Below are positions 29,062 to 37,192 of a stretch of 64,000 nucleotides of DNA, piece by piece. Position numbers and translations under genes: made by a program. Each line of letters begins with the position of its first letter. Position 1 is the stretch's first letter. Origin of the DNA: Acidobacteriota bacterium (GTDB taxonomy: Bacteria; Acidobacteriota; Vicinamibacteria; Vicinamibacterales; JAKQTR01); assembly GCA_026393755.1 (NCBI GenBank), contig JAPKZO010000009.1, positions 1 to 64,000 on the forward strand. Reading direction: 5' to 3'. The notes under the pieces were generated by a model. The model worked only from the letters and a program-made list of their open reading frames with translations, was not told the DNA's origin and searched no databases.

Positions 29062-29481
29062 ATGAAGAAGCTGTTGACCACGCTGTTTGTCGCGGCGCTG
29101 CTGTTCCCGGCCGCGGTGTTCGCTCAGAACCCGCCGAAGGAACCCGAGAAACCAAAAGACACCAAGACTGACAAGATCGACATCACCGGCGTATGGGACA
29201 CGATTATCGAAAGCCCGGAGGGGACCTTCAACGTCACCACGACGTTCAAGCAAGAGGGCGAGAAGGTGACGGGGACACAGGCCAGCCAGCAGGCGGGTGA
29301 GGTCGCCGTCGAGGGCACGCTCACCGGGGCGGACCTGAAGTACGGGATCACCATCGACTGGGGCGGCCAGGCGATGCCGATCGCGTTTACCGGCAAGGTC
29401 GACGGGGATTCGATCTCGGGCCTGTGCGACTTCGGCGGGATGGCCAGCGGCACCTGGTCGGCGAAGAAGCAGAAGAAGTAG
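29062..29481 (+). CDS. small secreted beta-rich protein, function unknown
   Basis: A 139-residue protein with a classical signal peptide (KKLLTTLFVAALLFPAAVFAQ), a charged Lys/Pro/Glu linker, and a beta-rich body of repeating short strands (GVWDTIIESPEGTFNVTTTF, then a KVTGT block and a GTLTGADLKYGI block), ending in a lysine cluster. Similar modules occur in Acidobacteriota as stand-alone proteins or attached to exported enzymes, and no function is known to me. ATG 29062 is preceded by GGAGTGTCGC, a fair ribosome site. It is convergent with the NrfD-type gene. Confidence 0.72.
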   Translation: MKKLLTTLFVAALLFPAAVFAQNPPKEPEKPKDTKTDKIDITGVWDTIIESPEGTFNVTTTFKQEGEKVTGTQASQQAGEVAVEGTLTGADLKYGITIDWGGQAMPIAFTGKVDGDSISGLCDFGGMASGTWSAKKQKK

Positions 29482-29515
29482 GCGTGGCGCCGGCGGCGCA
29501 CGGGGGCCGCAGCCG

Positions 29516-30772
29516 TCAGTGCCAGGCGACTGGCCAGCCCGGAGCAGGCTCCGGCGCGTCATCCCCGTGAAACTCGCCCAGGGTAATGGGCACGGCGACC
29601 TTCAGCATCAGCGTGAAGATCAGGAAGCCGATGGCGAACACGCCGGCCGCGACGCGCAGTTCCACGATCGACGGCGCATACTCGTAGATCTCGCCGAGTG
29701 TGTCCGGCGTCAGCCCGGGAATGATCAGCCCCATCCCCTTGTCGATGTAGCACCCGGCGTACGTCGCCAGGCACCCGATATTGAGGAGCACCCAGTTGCG
29801 GCGGGCGGCCGGAACAATGAAGAGTCCGAAGGCCAGCACATTGAGCCCGACCGCCGTCCACGCGTAGGGCACCAGCGTGGTGTGCGTGCCCAGGCCGAAG
29901 AACCAGTACCGGACGTACACCGCGTGTTCGGTGTTGGAGTAGAACTCCTTGAACGCCTCGGCGCCGTGCAGAAACAGGTTCAAGAACATCGCGTAGGCCA
30001 TCAACTCGGCAATCTTCGAGATGGCCTCATCCTGAATTTCGAAACGCGTGAACCGCCGCAGCAGCTGGAGCACGATCAGCAGAATGGCGGGGCCCGAGCA
30101 GAAGGCCGACGCCAGGAACTGCGGCGCGAGGATCGAGGCGTTCCAGTACGGCCGTGCCGCCAGGCCATTGAACAGGAACGCGGTCACGGTGTGAATGCCC
30201 ACGGCCATCGGGATCGACAGCAGCACGAGCGGAACGACGACTCGCGTGTTGTAGTGGCGCCCGTTGAAGGCCCGATACAGGATGTGGGTCACGACGATGA
30301 AGTTGATCGCGAAGTAGATGTTGAGCACGATCACATCCCACGCCAGGATCGACTGCGGGAAGTTGAGGCGCCCAACTGGCGGCAGCAGGTGCCAGAAGCG
30401 ATCCGGCCGGCCGATGTCGACCAGCACGAAGAGCAGGCACATGGTGATGGCGCTCAACGCCAGCAGTTCTCCATAGATCACGATCTCCCGGATCGGCTTC
30501 CAGTCGTAGACATACGCCGGAATCACCAGCACGACGGCGGCCGCGGCCACGCCGACCAGAAACGTGAAGTTGCCGATGTAGAAGCCCCAACTGACCTGGT
30601 CCCGCATGGCCGTGACGCCGAGGCCCTCGGACACCTGCCGCGCATAGGCCAGGCCGCCCGACGCGATCAGGACACCCAGGAACGCCAGCCACGTCCAGTA
30701 GGCCGCGTTGCCGTGCCACACCAGGCGAAGACTGCCTTTGACGAACTGCGCGAACTGACGCACAACGGTCAC
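29516..30772 (-). CDS. NrfD/PsrC-type integral membrane subunit of a quinone-linked oxidoreductase
   Basis: A 418-residue protein with about nine or ten transmembrane helices, of the polysulfide-reductase/NrfD family. This subunit exchanges electrons and protons between membrane quinone and a periplasmic Fe-S partner. Family features are GFYIGNFTFLVGVAAAAVVL at the second helix, DIGRPDRFWHLLPP after the fourth, and long amphipathic loops. A GTG start at 30772 lies 7 bases after the stop of the ferredoxin-subunit gene. It is the last gene of the operon small membrane protein - CNB protein - tetraheme cytochrome - ferredoxin subunit - NrfD. No molybdopterin catalytic subunit is nearby. Confidence 0.87.
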   Translation of the reverse strand: MTVVRQFAQFVKGSLRLVWHGNAAYWTWLAFLGVLIASGGLAYARQVSEGLGVTAMRDQVSWGFYIGNFTFLVGVAAAAVVLVIPAYVYDWKPIREIVIYGELLALSAITMCLLFVLVDIGRPDRFWHLLPPVGRLNFPQSILAWDVIVLNIYFAINFIVVTHILYRAFNGRHYNTRVVVPLVLLSIPMAVGIHTVTAFLFNGLAARPYWNASILAPQFLASAFCSGPAILLIVLQLLRRFTRFEIQDEAISKIAELMAYAMFLNLFLHGAEAFKEFYSNTEHAVYVRYWFFGLGTHTTLVPYAWTAVGLNVLAFGLFIVPAARRNWVLLNIGCLATYAGCYIDKGMGLIIPGLTPDTLGEIYEYAPSIVELRVAAGVFAIGFLIFTLMLKVAVPITLGEFHGDDAPEPAPGWPVAWH

Positions 30773-30779
30773 GGGATCC

Positions 30780-31658
30780 TCACGTCGCGTAAAAGTAAAA
30801 GAACTTCGGCAGCGTGTTCAGTTCTTCCTTGAGCACCATCACGCGCTTGTGTTCGATGATGTACCGAATCTCGCTCTCCGGGTCGAGCAGGTTCCCGAAC
30901 TTGCGCGCGCCCACCGGGCAGACTTCGACGCAGGCCGGGTAGCGGCCCTTCCTGGTGCGCTGGATACAGAAGGTGCACTTCTCGACGACGCCTTTTGGCC
31001 GCGGCCGGTTGCCAAGATAGTGCGTATTCACATTCAGTTGATCCTTCGGAATCGTCGGCTGCCGCCAGTTGAAATGACGCGCGCCGTACGGACAGGCTGC
31101 CATGCAGTAGCGGCACCCGATGCACCAGTCGTAGTCGATGACGACGATGCCGTCAGGATCCGTCCAGGTAGCCCCGGTCGGACACACCTTGGTGCACGGC
31201 GCCTGGCGGCACTGTTGACAGGCCACCGGCACGTAGAAATGGCCCTCCTCGGGAACTTCCTTCGGCTGGTAGTAGGGATTCGCTTCGGCGAAATCGACGC
31301 CCTTCTCCTTCTCCATCGAGAACACGCGAATCCAGTGAACCTGGGGATCCCGCGACTGATTGTTCTCGTCGACGCATGCGTACACACACCGCCGGCATCC
31401 GATGCAGCGTGAGATGTCGAGGGCGTAGGCAAACTCGACCCCAGGCATCGCCGCCGTGTCGGCCACATGAACCGCCGTGCCGTACTGCTCGGCGTACTTG
31501 CGCTCCATCTCGGCGATGAGCCCCTTCAGCCGGTCCTTCGACATCTCGTGCAGGCGCTTCGGACCGCACGCCGTCAGGACGAAACCGGCAGCTGCCGCCG
31601 CCGCCGACGTCGTGAACTGCCTGCGCGTCATCCCCGCTGGTCGCCCGTTGGCCTCCAT
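30780..31658 (-). CDS. Tat-exported ferredoxin subunit with four [4Fe-4S] motifs
   Basis: A 292-residue electron-transfer subunit of the HybA/DsrO/PsrB class. A twin-arginine signal (TRRQFTTSAAAAAAGFVLTAC) lies near the N-terminus; the start is ATG 31658 or the ATG at 31631. Four Cys groups can hold [4Fe-4S] clusters: CIGCRRCVYACVDEN, CQQCRQAPCTKVCPTGA, CIGCRYCMAACPYGA and CTFCIQRTRKGRYPACVEVC. It should wire the tetraheme cytochrome to the NrfD membrane subunit on the periplasmic side. The cytochrome gene lies 27 bases upstream. Confidence 0.88.
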   Translation of the reverse strand: MEANGRPAGMTRRQFTTSAAAAAAGFVLTACGPKRLHEMSKDRLKGLIAEMERKYAEQYGTAVHVADTAAMPGVEFAYALDISRCIGCRRCVYACVDENNQSRDPQVHWIRVFSMEKEKGVDFAEANPYYQPKEVPEEGHFYVPVACQQCRQAPCTKVCPTGATWTDPDGIVVIDYDWCIGCRYCMAACPYGARHFNWRQPTIPKDQLNVNTHYLGNRPRPKGVVEKCTFCIQRTRKGRYPACVEVCPVGARKFGNLLDPESEIRYIIEHKRVMVLKEELNTLPKFFYFYAT

Positions 31659-31685
31659 CCGGAATTCCCCTCTCTCGAGCTCGAA

Positions 31686-32231
31686 CTACTTCGGCGGCCG
31701 AGTCGGCCGCACGGGTGCAGGTTTCGGTGCGATCGGTTTGAACCGCGGCTGGTGCGGGTTATGGCAATTCGCGCACAGCAGGTACTTCTTGTGGCCGTTC
31801 CAGTCGCCCGTGCGCCGGCCGTGCACGCCAGCGCGCCAATCGCGAAACTTCTCACCGTGGCATTGCCCGCACAATCGGTAAGACTCTTCGAAGGGCACGA
31901 GTTCGCCACTGGCCAGATGCAGGTAGTCGCGGTCGTTCGCATCGTGACAATCCAGACACCACCGATGCTCGGCATCATGCTTGAGATCGATGTCGGTATG
32001 CATGTCGGTGAGGACCCGCCGCGTGCGGTTGACCTTCAGGTCCTTGTGGCACGCCGAACACGGGAAGATCCCGTCGGAAAACGGAGGCGGCGGCACTTCC
32101 GGGCGTTCCTCCGCCTTGGCAGCCGCCGGCCTGCCCTGCGGCGCCGCCTGCTGCGGCTGCTGGCCGACCGCGTAGAGCGCCGCGCCCGCCAGCACCACGG
32201 CCGCGGCAAACAAGACGATCCGTCTCAACAT
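31686..32231 (-). CDS. tetraheme cytochrome c
   Basis: A 181-residue periplasmic or membrane-anchored cytochrome with four CxxCH heme sites: CSACH, CLDCH, CGQCH and CANCH. An N-terminal hydrophobic helix (RRIVLFAAAVVLAGAALYAVG) serves as signal or anchor, followed by a Gln/Pro/Ala linker. Several extra His residues (DMHTDIDLKHDAEHR) can be the distal ligands, as in cytochrome c3/c7-type proteins. The C-terminus is proline-rich (PAPVRPTRPPK). GAGG precedes ATG 32231. It is the probable electron carrier of the operon. Confidence 0.9.
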   Translation of the reverse strand: MLRRIVLFAAAVVLAGAALYAVGQQPQQAAPQGRPAAAKAEERPEVPPPPFSDGIFPCSACHKDLKVNRTRRVLTDMHTDIDLKHDAEHRWCLDCHDANDRDYLHLASGELVPFEESYRLCGQCHGEKFRDWRAGVHGRRTGDWNGHKKYLLCANCHNPHQPRFKPIAPKPAPVRPTRPPK

Positions 32232-32246
32232 GAATGCCTCGACGCC

Positions 32247-32717
32247 CTACAGAGCCCGAAGTTCGACGACGCGTTGCATCTCGCGCAGCCACATGGCCTG
32301 GAACACCTGCAGCCGCTGGCCGACCACCGACGCAAGGTTATGCGTCATAACGTACCCCACAAGCGGATGCGCCGCAAAGTGCGCCAGCAGGGCGTCTCGC
32401 GAAAACGCCAGCACGTCGGTCTCGAGCTGGGCAGTCGCCTTCAATGTGAACCGGTGCGGCGGAATCAGTGCCGACCACCCGACCGTCTGTCCCGGCAGCC
32501 GCTCTTCGACGAGGATGTCTTCTTCGCGGCCCTGCACCTGCAGCGGCAGCGTCAGCGAGATCCGGCCGCGCTCGATGACGTACAAACTGGTGGCCTCGGC
32601 GCCGAGCTTGAACAATTCGCCGCCGCTCGGGATGCGGCTCCGCACGCCCAGGGCCAGTACCTCGACGGCATCAGCGTCCGCGAGGTCTTTCACGAGGTCG
32701 ATGTGATTAGCGGTCAT
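32247..32717 (-). CDS. stand-alone cyclic-nucleotide-binding-domain protein
   Basis: A 156-residue protein that is almost only a Crp-type cNMP-binding beta-roll (GGELFKLGAEATSLYVIERG, then EERLPGQTVGWSALIPPHRF) followed by a C-terminal helix (YVMTHNLASVVGQRLQVFQAMWLREM). There is no helix-turn-helix, so it does not act as a Crp-like DNA binder. The phosphate-binding signature GE(L/I)AL is replaced by GWSALIPPH, so it may not bind cAMP. It may sense a ligand for the redox complex encoded downstream. GAGGTG precedes ATG 32717, and the gap to the cytochrome gene is 15 bases. Confidence 0.82.
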   Translation of the reverse strand: MTANHIDLVKDLADADAVEVLALGVRSRIPSGGELFKLGAEATSLYVIERGRISLTLPLQVQGREEDILVEERLPGQTVGWSALIPPHRFTLKATAQLETDVLAFSRDALLAHFAAHPLVGYVMTHNLASVVGQRLQVFQAMWLREMQRVVELRAL

Positions 32718-32830
32718 GGGAGCACCTCAAAGAAAGAAGAACGCAGCGTCTGGTCGGGGGCATGGGGGCCACGGCCAGACGCTGCGGGGGGTCTATTTGG
32801 GGACGGTTTCGAAACCGGTTCCAGTTCTTT

Positions 32831-33169
32831 CTAGTGAACAAGGGGCGACGTCGTCCGGCTATGAAGTGATGCCGCCGTCGGCGCGTCAAGGAACGATTCT
32901 GCCGCGGCCTGCTCGAGGCGAACGTGGCGATCGATCTGGAGCAGCAATACTTCGAGGGGCACCTGCCGGGGCCCGGCCGACGCGGCGAGCGACGCCTCGG
33001 CGATGTCCGAGAAGAAGCGGGGTTGCGCGAACGACAGATGCATGCCCGGTCGGGCGATGGGGCGCGCCACCTGAACGTCCTGCTCCTCGCGCGTAGCCGC
33101 ACCAAACGCCACGCACGCCACCGCGAAACAGAAGACGCTCATCGTCAGAATCATCAGGAACATCGCCAT
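32831..33169 (-). CDS. small single-helix membrane protein, first gene of the redox operon
   Basis: A 112-residue protein, unrecognised. AGGAGG stands 6 bases before ATG 33169. An N-terminal transmembrane helix (MFLMILTMSVFCFAVACVAFG) is followed by a hydrophilic region with PLEVLLLQIDRHVRLEQAAAESFL, predicted helical. It lies 113 bases upstream of the CNB-protein gene on the same strand, so probably in one transcript. The function is unknown; a small assembly or anchor subunit is possible. Confidence 0.55.
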   Translation of the reverse strand: MAMFLMILTMSVFCFAVACVAFGAATREEQDVQVARPIARPGMHLSFAQPRFFSDIAEASLAASAGPRQVPLEVLLLQIDRHVRLEQAAAESFLDAPTAASLHSRTTSPLVH

Positions 33170-33276
33170 CGGCACCCTCCTTTTCTGACGTCGGCATAAT
33201 CACGATCGGTGCCAGATCGAACGCGACAGAATCCTGGGGCAATCGTGCTGATCCGGGAGCTGCGAAGGACTGGCTT

Positions 33277-33313
33277 CTGACAGATTGTCAGGCGCGAACT
33301 GACAGGACGTCAG
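33277..33313. promoter_or_regulatory. pair of CTGACA-type palindromes 22 bp apart
   Basis: CTGACA-GAT-TGTCAG (33277-33291) and CTGAC-AGGAC-GTCAG (33299-33313) are centred 22 bp apart, that is two helical turns, as enhancer-type sites for dimers of NtrC-class activators often are. They lie in the 367-base gap between the redox operon (start 33169, minus) and the exported protein/kinase/regulator operon (start 33537, plus). I searched both directions for a GG-N10-GC sigma-54 promoter and found no convincing one. On the plus side TTGACA occurs near 33358 without a clear -10. Otherwise the gap holds nothing recognisable. Confidence 0.55.
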
Positions 33314-33536
33314 GCACGATGGGCTCAGAACCCGGCGGGTGCGGGGAGCGGCGGAGTTGACAAGAGCTGCCGCAGGGGGCCTACTAGTCGATATACCTGC
33401 TCAGTTGATCGGCCGGCGCCAACGTTCGCAGTCGCGGTGCGTCGGGAAGATTCGCACGCCACGTCTGAATGTCCCGTCGGCCGGCGCGTGATCAGGATGT
33501 CCGGTTCCTTGCAGCCGTCCCTCAGGAGGGAGCGTC

Positions 33537-35288
33537 ATGTCGCGTCAGGCCCCCTTGCGCGTGTTCGCCGCCTGTCTGCTTTCGATCTTTCTGGGAACCT
33601 CATCGCTGGCCCAGACTCCCCCACCCAAGCCGCCGGCCAGACCGCAGGCGACCGCAAAGCCTGCGGTTCCAGCAGTCAAGACTCCACCAGCCAAGGCCGC
33701 ACCCGCGGCCGGACCCGTCAAAGCGACGCCAGCGCCGGAGCCACCGGCCAGCGACGTCAAGATCCATACCCGGTACACCCGCGGCGCGGAAGTGTCCGAG
33801 AACACGACCTACATTCATGGCCCGCGCCAGCGAGTGGAGTTTCCCGGGATTGTCACGCTCGACCAGTGCGACCTGAGTCGCACCGTGCTCCTGAACGGCG
33901 CGTCGAAGAAGTACCTGATCCGGCCTTACCCGGCGGAGGCGCCGGCCGCCGTCGCCCCGCCGCCATCGACGGACATGGAGGCCATGGCGGCGATGGGCAT
34001 GATGGGCCGCGGCGGCCAGCCGCAGCCCAAGGGCGGCGTGATCACGTACACGGCGACGCTCACCGATACGCTCGAGCGCAAGCCCCTGTTCGGCAAGGAC
34101 GCTCGCCGCATCAGGACGGTGATCGTCAAGCAGCCCAGCGCATCTGCGTGCGATAAGACGGGATTGAAGATCGAGGTGGACGGGTGGTACGTGGATCTTC
34201 CGGAATCGGCCGGTTGCACCAAGCGGTCGGCCGCGCCAGAAGTTCCCGCGGCCCCTTCCACCGACGCGTGCGTGGATCGGGTCGAATCCCGGAGCGTCGG
34301 GGACGCGAAGCTGGGGTTCCCCGTGGCGATGGTCACCACAACGACCACCGGCGACGGTGACAAGAAGGAAACGAGCAGCACGTCGATGGAGGTGACCGAC
34401 CTGGCGGTCACGAGGCTTCCGGCCGCGCTCTTCGGCGTGCCGCCGGACTTCGTCGAAGCCAACAGCTCAGCGGAGTTGCTGCCCACGCTTGCCGCGGGCG
34501 GCAGCCTGACGGAGACCCTTTTCGGATCGACGGCTGATGGCACGAGCTCGGCGGCACCGAAAAGGCCCGGCATCATCAGGGTCGGGGTCCTCGAGCCGAC
34601 AAACCAGACGTCGCACGCGATCGCTGCCCGGCAGCTTCGCGAACATCTCGTTGGCGAGTTCCACAAGGCGCCCTTCGAAGCACTGGCGCTGGCGGGCACG
34701 GCGGCAGGCGACTCCCAGCAGGATGCCGCGCGCTTCGGTTGCGACTACATCCTGTTTACGGAGGTCACCGACATCAGGACGTCGAAGCCGGGAAGGGTGA
34801 CCGGGCTGTTGAAACGCACCGCAGGCGAGGACGCCACGCGCGACATTCACGAGGTGAAGCTCGACTACAAGCTCTACGCGGTCGGCGGAACGGCGACCAC
34901 GGTGGCGACGGGCAGCTCGAAGGCCTCGAGCGGCGGCATCGGGGTCAGCACTGGGCTGAAGCTTGCCGCCGTTGCCGGGCGAATGTACTTGAGCATGTAC
35001 GGCATGGGTGGGCTGGGCATGGGGATGATGAATCCCCTGATGTCGATCCCGGGGCTCAGCGGCGCGGCGGGGTCGTTCGCGGCGAGCGGGCTGTTTGATC
35101 CGCGCATGAAAGCGATGAGCTCGATGACGCAGATCGTGAGTACGGTCGGGATGAACGGCTTGGGGGCGATGGCCGGCGCTCCGGGAGGTGATGACGACAG
35201 CGAGGCGGCCCTGACGCAGACGGTCGGCGCCGCGCTCGACCGCGCGGCCAAGACCACCATGGAGCAGCTGCAATCCCGGAAGAAGTGA
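33537..35288 (+). CDS. large exported protein of unknown function, coupled to the sensor kinase
   Basis: A 583-residue protein with a signal peptide (VFAACLLSIFLGTSSLAQ), a Pro/Ala/Lys-rich linker (about 28-70) and a beta-rich N-terminal half (residues 75-310) with isolated Cys residues at DQCDLS, SACDKTG, SAGCTKR and TDACVDR. The C-terminal half (about 345-583) resembles curli-assembly CsgG-like nucleotide-binding folds in general pattern: IIRVGVLEPTNQTS, then FGCDYILFTEVTDI. A Met/Gly-rich stretch (MYGMGGLGMGMMNPLMSIPG) lies near 490. The stop overlaps the kinase start (GTGA), so the two are translationally coupled. No function is assigned. Confidence 0.68.
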   Translation: MSRQAPLRVFAACLLSIFLGTSSLAQTPPPKPPARPQATAKPAVPAVKTPPAKAAPAAGPVKATPAPEPPASDVKIHTRYTRGAEVSENTTYIHGPRQRVEFPGIVTLDQCDLSRTVLLNGASKKYLIRPYPAEAPAAVAPPPSTDMEAMAAMGMMGRGGQPQPKGGVITYTATLTDTLERKPLFGKDARRIRTVIVKQPSASACDKTGLKIEVDGWYVDLPESAGCTKRSAAPEVPAAPSTDACVDRVESRSVGDAKLGFPVAMVTTTTTGDGDKKETSSTSMEVTDLAVTRLPAALFGVPPDFVEANSSAELLPTLAAGGSLTETLFGSTADGTSSAAPKRPGIIRVGVLEPTNQTSHAIAARQLREHLVGEFHKAPFEALALAGTAAGDSQQDAARFGCDYILFTEVTDIRTSKPGRVTGLLKRTAGEDATRDIHEVKLDYKLYAVGGTATTVATGSSKASSGGIGVSTGLKLAAVAGRMYLSMYGMGGLGMGMMNPLMSIPGLSGAAGSFAASGLFDPRMKAMSSMTQIVSTVGMNGLGAMAGAPGGDDDSEAALTQTVGAALDRAAKTTMEQLQSRKK

Positions 35289-37192
35289 ACCGCCCGGGTG
35301 TTGTGCCCTTCATCATGCGATTCTGGCCCCGATTCACGAGCATGTCCGTCGGCCTGGCTGTGGGGGTGACTGCGGCGGTCACTGCCGCCTGCGCCGCCGG
35401 CGCCTACGTGTATTCCCTCCATCACTTCGAATCGCTGATTGAGACGGCTCGAACCACGGCGCTGGCGGAAGGCGAACTGATCACCGCCGCCCTCGAGCAT
35501 CAGATGATCGAGAACGACCGAAGCCTCATTGCCAGGATGATTGAGACGTTCGGCAAGCAGCCGCGCATCGAGAGCGTCGCGCTGCTCGACCGCTTCGGGA
35601 TCCCGCGATTCACGAGTTCGCCCCTGCTGCCCACCGGCGACCTCACGTTGAAATCGCCGACGTGCCAGTCGTGTCACCAGTATCCGGCTGAGAAGCGCGG
35701 CACGAGCCGCGTCATCGAAACCCAGGGCGGCATCGTTCTTCGCACGGTCGTGCCCGTCCGCAACAAGGCGGAATGCCACCGGTGCCACGATGCGAACCTC
35801 CGAATCAACGGCATTCTGATCCTCGACATCAATGCGGGTGAAATCCGGACGGCGATGAACCGGGATCTTCGCTACATGGTCGCCGGCAGCTGCGCGCTGA
35901 CGCTCCTGCTGGTCGGCGCCATCGCGATCGTCGTGCGGGTCGCGGTGCTGCGCCGCCTCCAGCGGTTCGAAACGACCGCGCGCCTGATTGCCGCGGGCGA
36001 CTTGAGCCGGCGCGTGCCCGCCGGAGGAGGCTCAGACACCGTCTCGTGGCTCGCCCGCGAGTTCAACACGATGGCAGATTCGGTCACCGGCCTGGTGGGC
36101 GAAGTTCGAAGCCAGCGCGAGCGCCTGGAGACGATCATCAACAGCATCGACGACGGCATCGCGGTGCTCGACGGCAAGCGGCAGGTGATTGCCGCCAACG
36201 ATGCGTTCCTGCAGCGCACCGGGCGCTCACGCGATCAGGTGCTCGGCATGTGCTGCCAGGACGTGACGGAAGGGATGTGCGACGCTGCGGACTGCCCGAC
36301 CGTCGGCTGCCTGGAGTCGGGCGAGCGCCAGGTTCACATCACCGAACGGCGCGGGAGCGATGGCACGCCGGTGTGGGAGGAGGTGCACACCTCTCCCATC
36401 CGCGATGCGGCCGGCAAGGTCCTCAACGTCGTCGAAGTGTGGCGCGATATCTCCGATCGGCGGGCCGCCGAGGCGCGGCTGGCCGAGTCGCATCGCCTGG
36501 CCTCGCTCGGCGTCCTGGCCTCGGGCTTCTCGCACGAGCTCAACACGCCGCTCGGAACCGTGCTGATGTGCGTCGAGGGCATCCTCCGTGAGGCGCAGAC
36601 CTCCGAGCCTGGAGGCGCCGATCTGGGGCGCATTGGCGAAAGCGCCACGATCGCGCGTGACCAGGTGCTGCGATGCCGCGGCATCACGCAGCACTTCCTG
36701 CGTTTGTCTCGCGGCCAGCCGTCCGCCGGCGACATCGTCGAAGTGCCGGCGATCATCACCGCTGTCGCGCGGCTGATTGAGCCGACCGCACGCGCGCATT
36801 CGGTCACCATCGCGGTCGAGCCGCCCGCCGAACCGCTGCGCGTGCGCGCAGACGAGGCCGAGCTGCAGCATGCGCTCATCAACCTGGTGTTGAACGCGAT
36901 CCAGGCGTGCAAACAAGGCGGACGAGTCGTGCTGTCGACCGAAGGAGGGCCGCAGGTTCACCTGCGCGTCGCCGACGATGGGTGCGGGATCCAGCCGGAA
37001 TTCCAGAGCCGGATCTTTGAACCGTTCTTCAGCATGCGGAAGGGGGGGACAGGCCTGGGTCTGTTCCTGTCATTGAACTTCGTCCGGCGATGGGGAGGCG
37101 ATATCGTCGTGAGCAGCACTCAGGGCAAGGGCTCGACATTCGAAGTGGTACTCCCGGCGTTCGGCAGCACGGCCGGGCAGGAGTCGGCATGA
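35285..37192 (+). CDS. histidine kinase with periplasmic di-heme CxxCH sensor, HAMP and PAS
   Basis: A 635-residue sensor kinase. TM1 is at about 20-43. The periplasmic sensor holds CQSCH (residue 127) and CHRCH (residue 164), two c-type heme attachment sites. TM2 is at about 197-222, followed by HAMP, a PAS domain (about 285-400) with five Cys within 20 residues (from Cys323), the phosphoacceptor His417 in GFSHELNTPLG, and a HATPase domain (NLVLNAIQACKQGGRV, DDGCGI, GGTGLGLFLS). It should read redox state, NO or a related signal through heme and phosphorylate the regulator encoded next. The GTG start overlaps the preceding stop; an ATG at 35315 is the alternative. The stop overlaps the regulator ATG. 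Confidence 0.88.
   Translation: MNRPGVVPFIMRFWPRFTSMSVGLAVGVTAAVTAACAAGAYVYSLHHFESLIETARTTALAEGELITAALEHQMIENDRSLIARMIETFGKQPRIESVALLDRFGIPRFTSSPLLPTGDLTLKSPTCQSCHQYPAEKRGTSRVIETQGGIVLRTVVPVRNKAECHRCHDANLRINGILILDINAGEIRTAMNRDLRYMVAGSCALTLLLVGAIAIVVRVAVLRRLQRFETTARLIAAGDLSRRVPAGGGSDTVSWLAREFNTMADSVTGLVGEVRSQRERLETIINSIDDGIAVLDGKRQVIAANDAFLQRTGRSRDQVLGMCCQDVTEGMCDAADCPTVGCLESGERQVHITERRGSDGTPVWEEVHTSPIRDAAGKVLNVVEVWRDISDRRAAEARLAESHRLASLGVLASGFSHELNTPLGTVLMCVEGILREAQTSEPGGADLGRIGESATIARDQVLRCRGITQHFLRLSRGQPSAGDIVEVPAIITAVARLIEPTARAHSVTIAVEPPAEPLRVRADEAELQHALINLVLNAIQACKQGGRVVLSTEGGPQVHLRVADDGCGIQPEFQSRIFEPFFSMRKGGTGLGLFLSLNFVRRWGGDIVVSSTQGKGSTFEVVLPAFGSTAGQESA

Noticed and set aside
29482-29515. 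The GCGCCG-G-CGGCGC palindrome between convergent genes as a terminator
   Set aside because: Only a 6-base stem with a one-base loop and no T-run; such GC palindromes are expected by chance in this composition.
33170-33536. A sigma-54 (-24/-12) promoter for the redox or sensor operon
   Set aside because: I checked both strands for GG-N10-GC. Near hits had wrong spacing (for example GG-N16-GC after TGGCAC on the minus strand), so none is reported.
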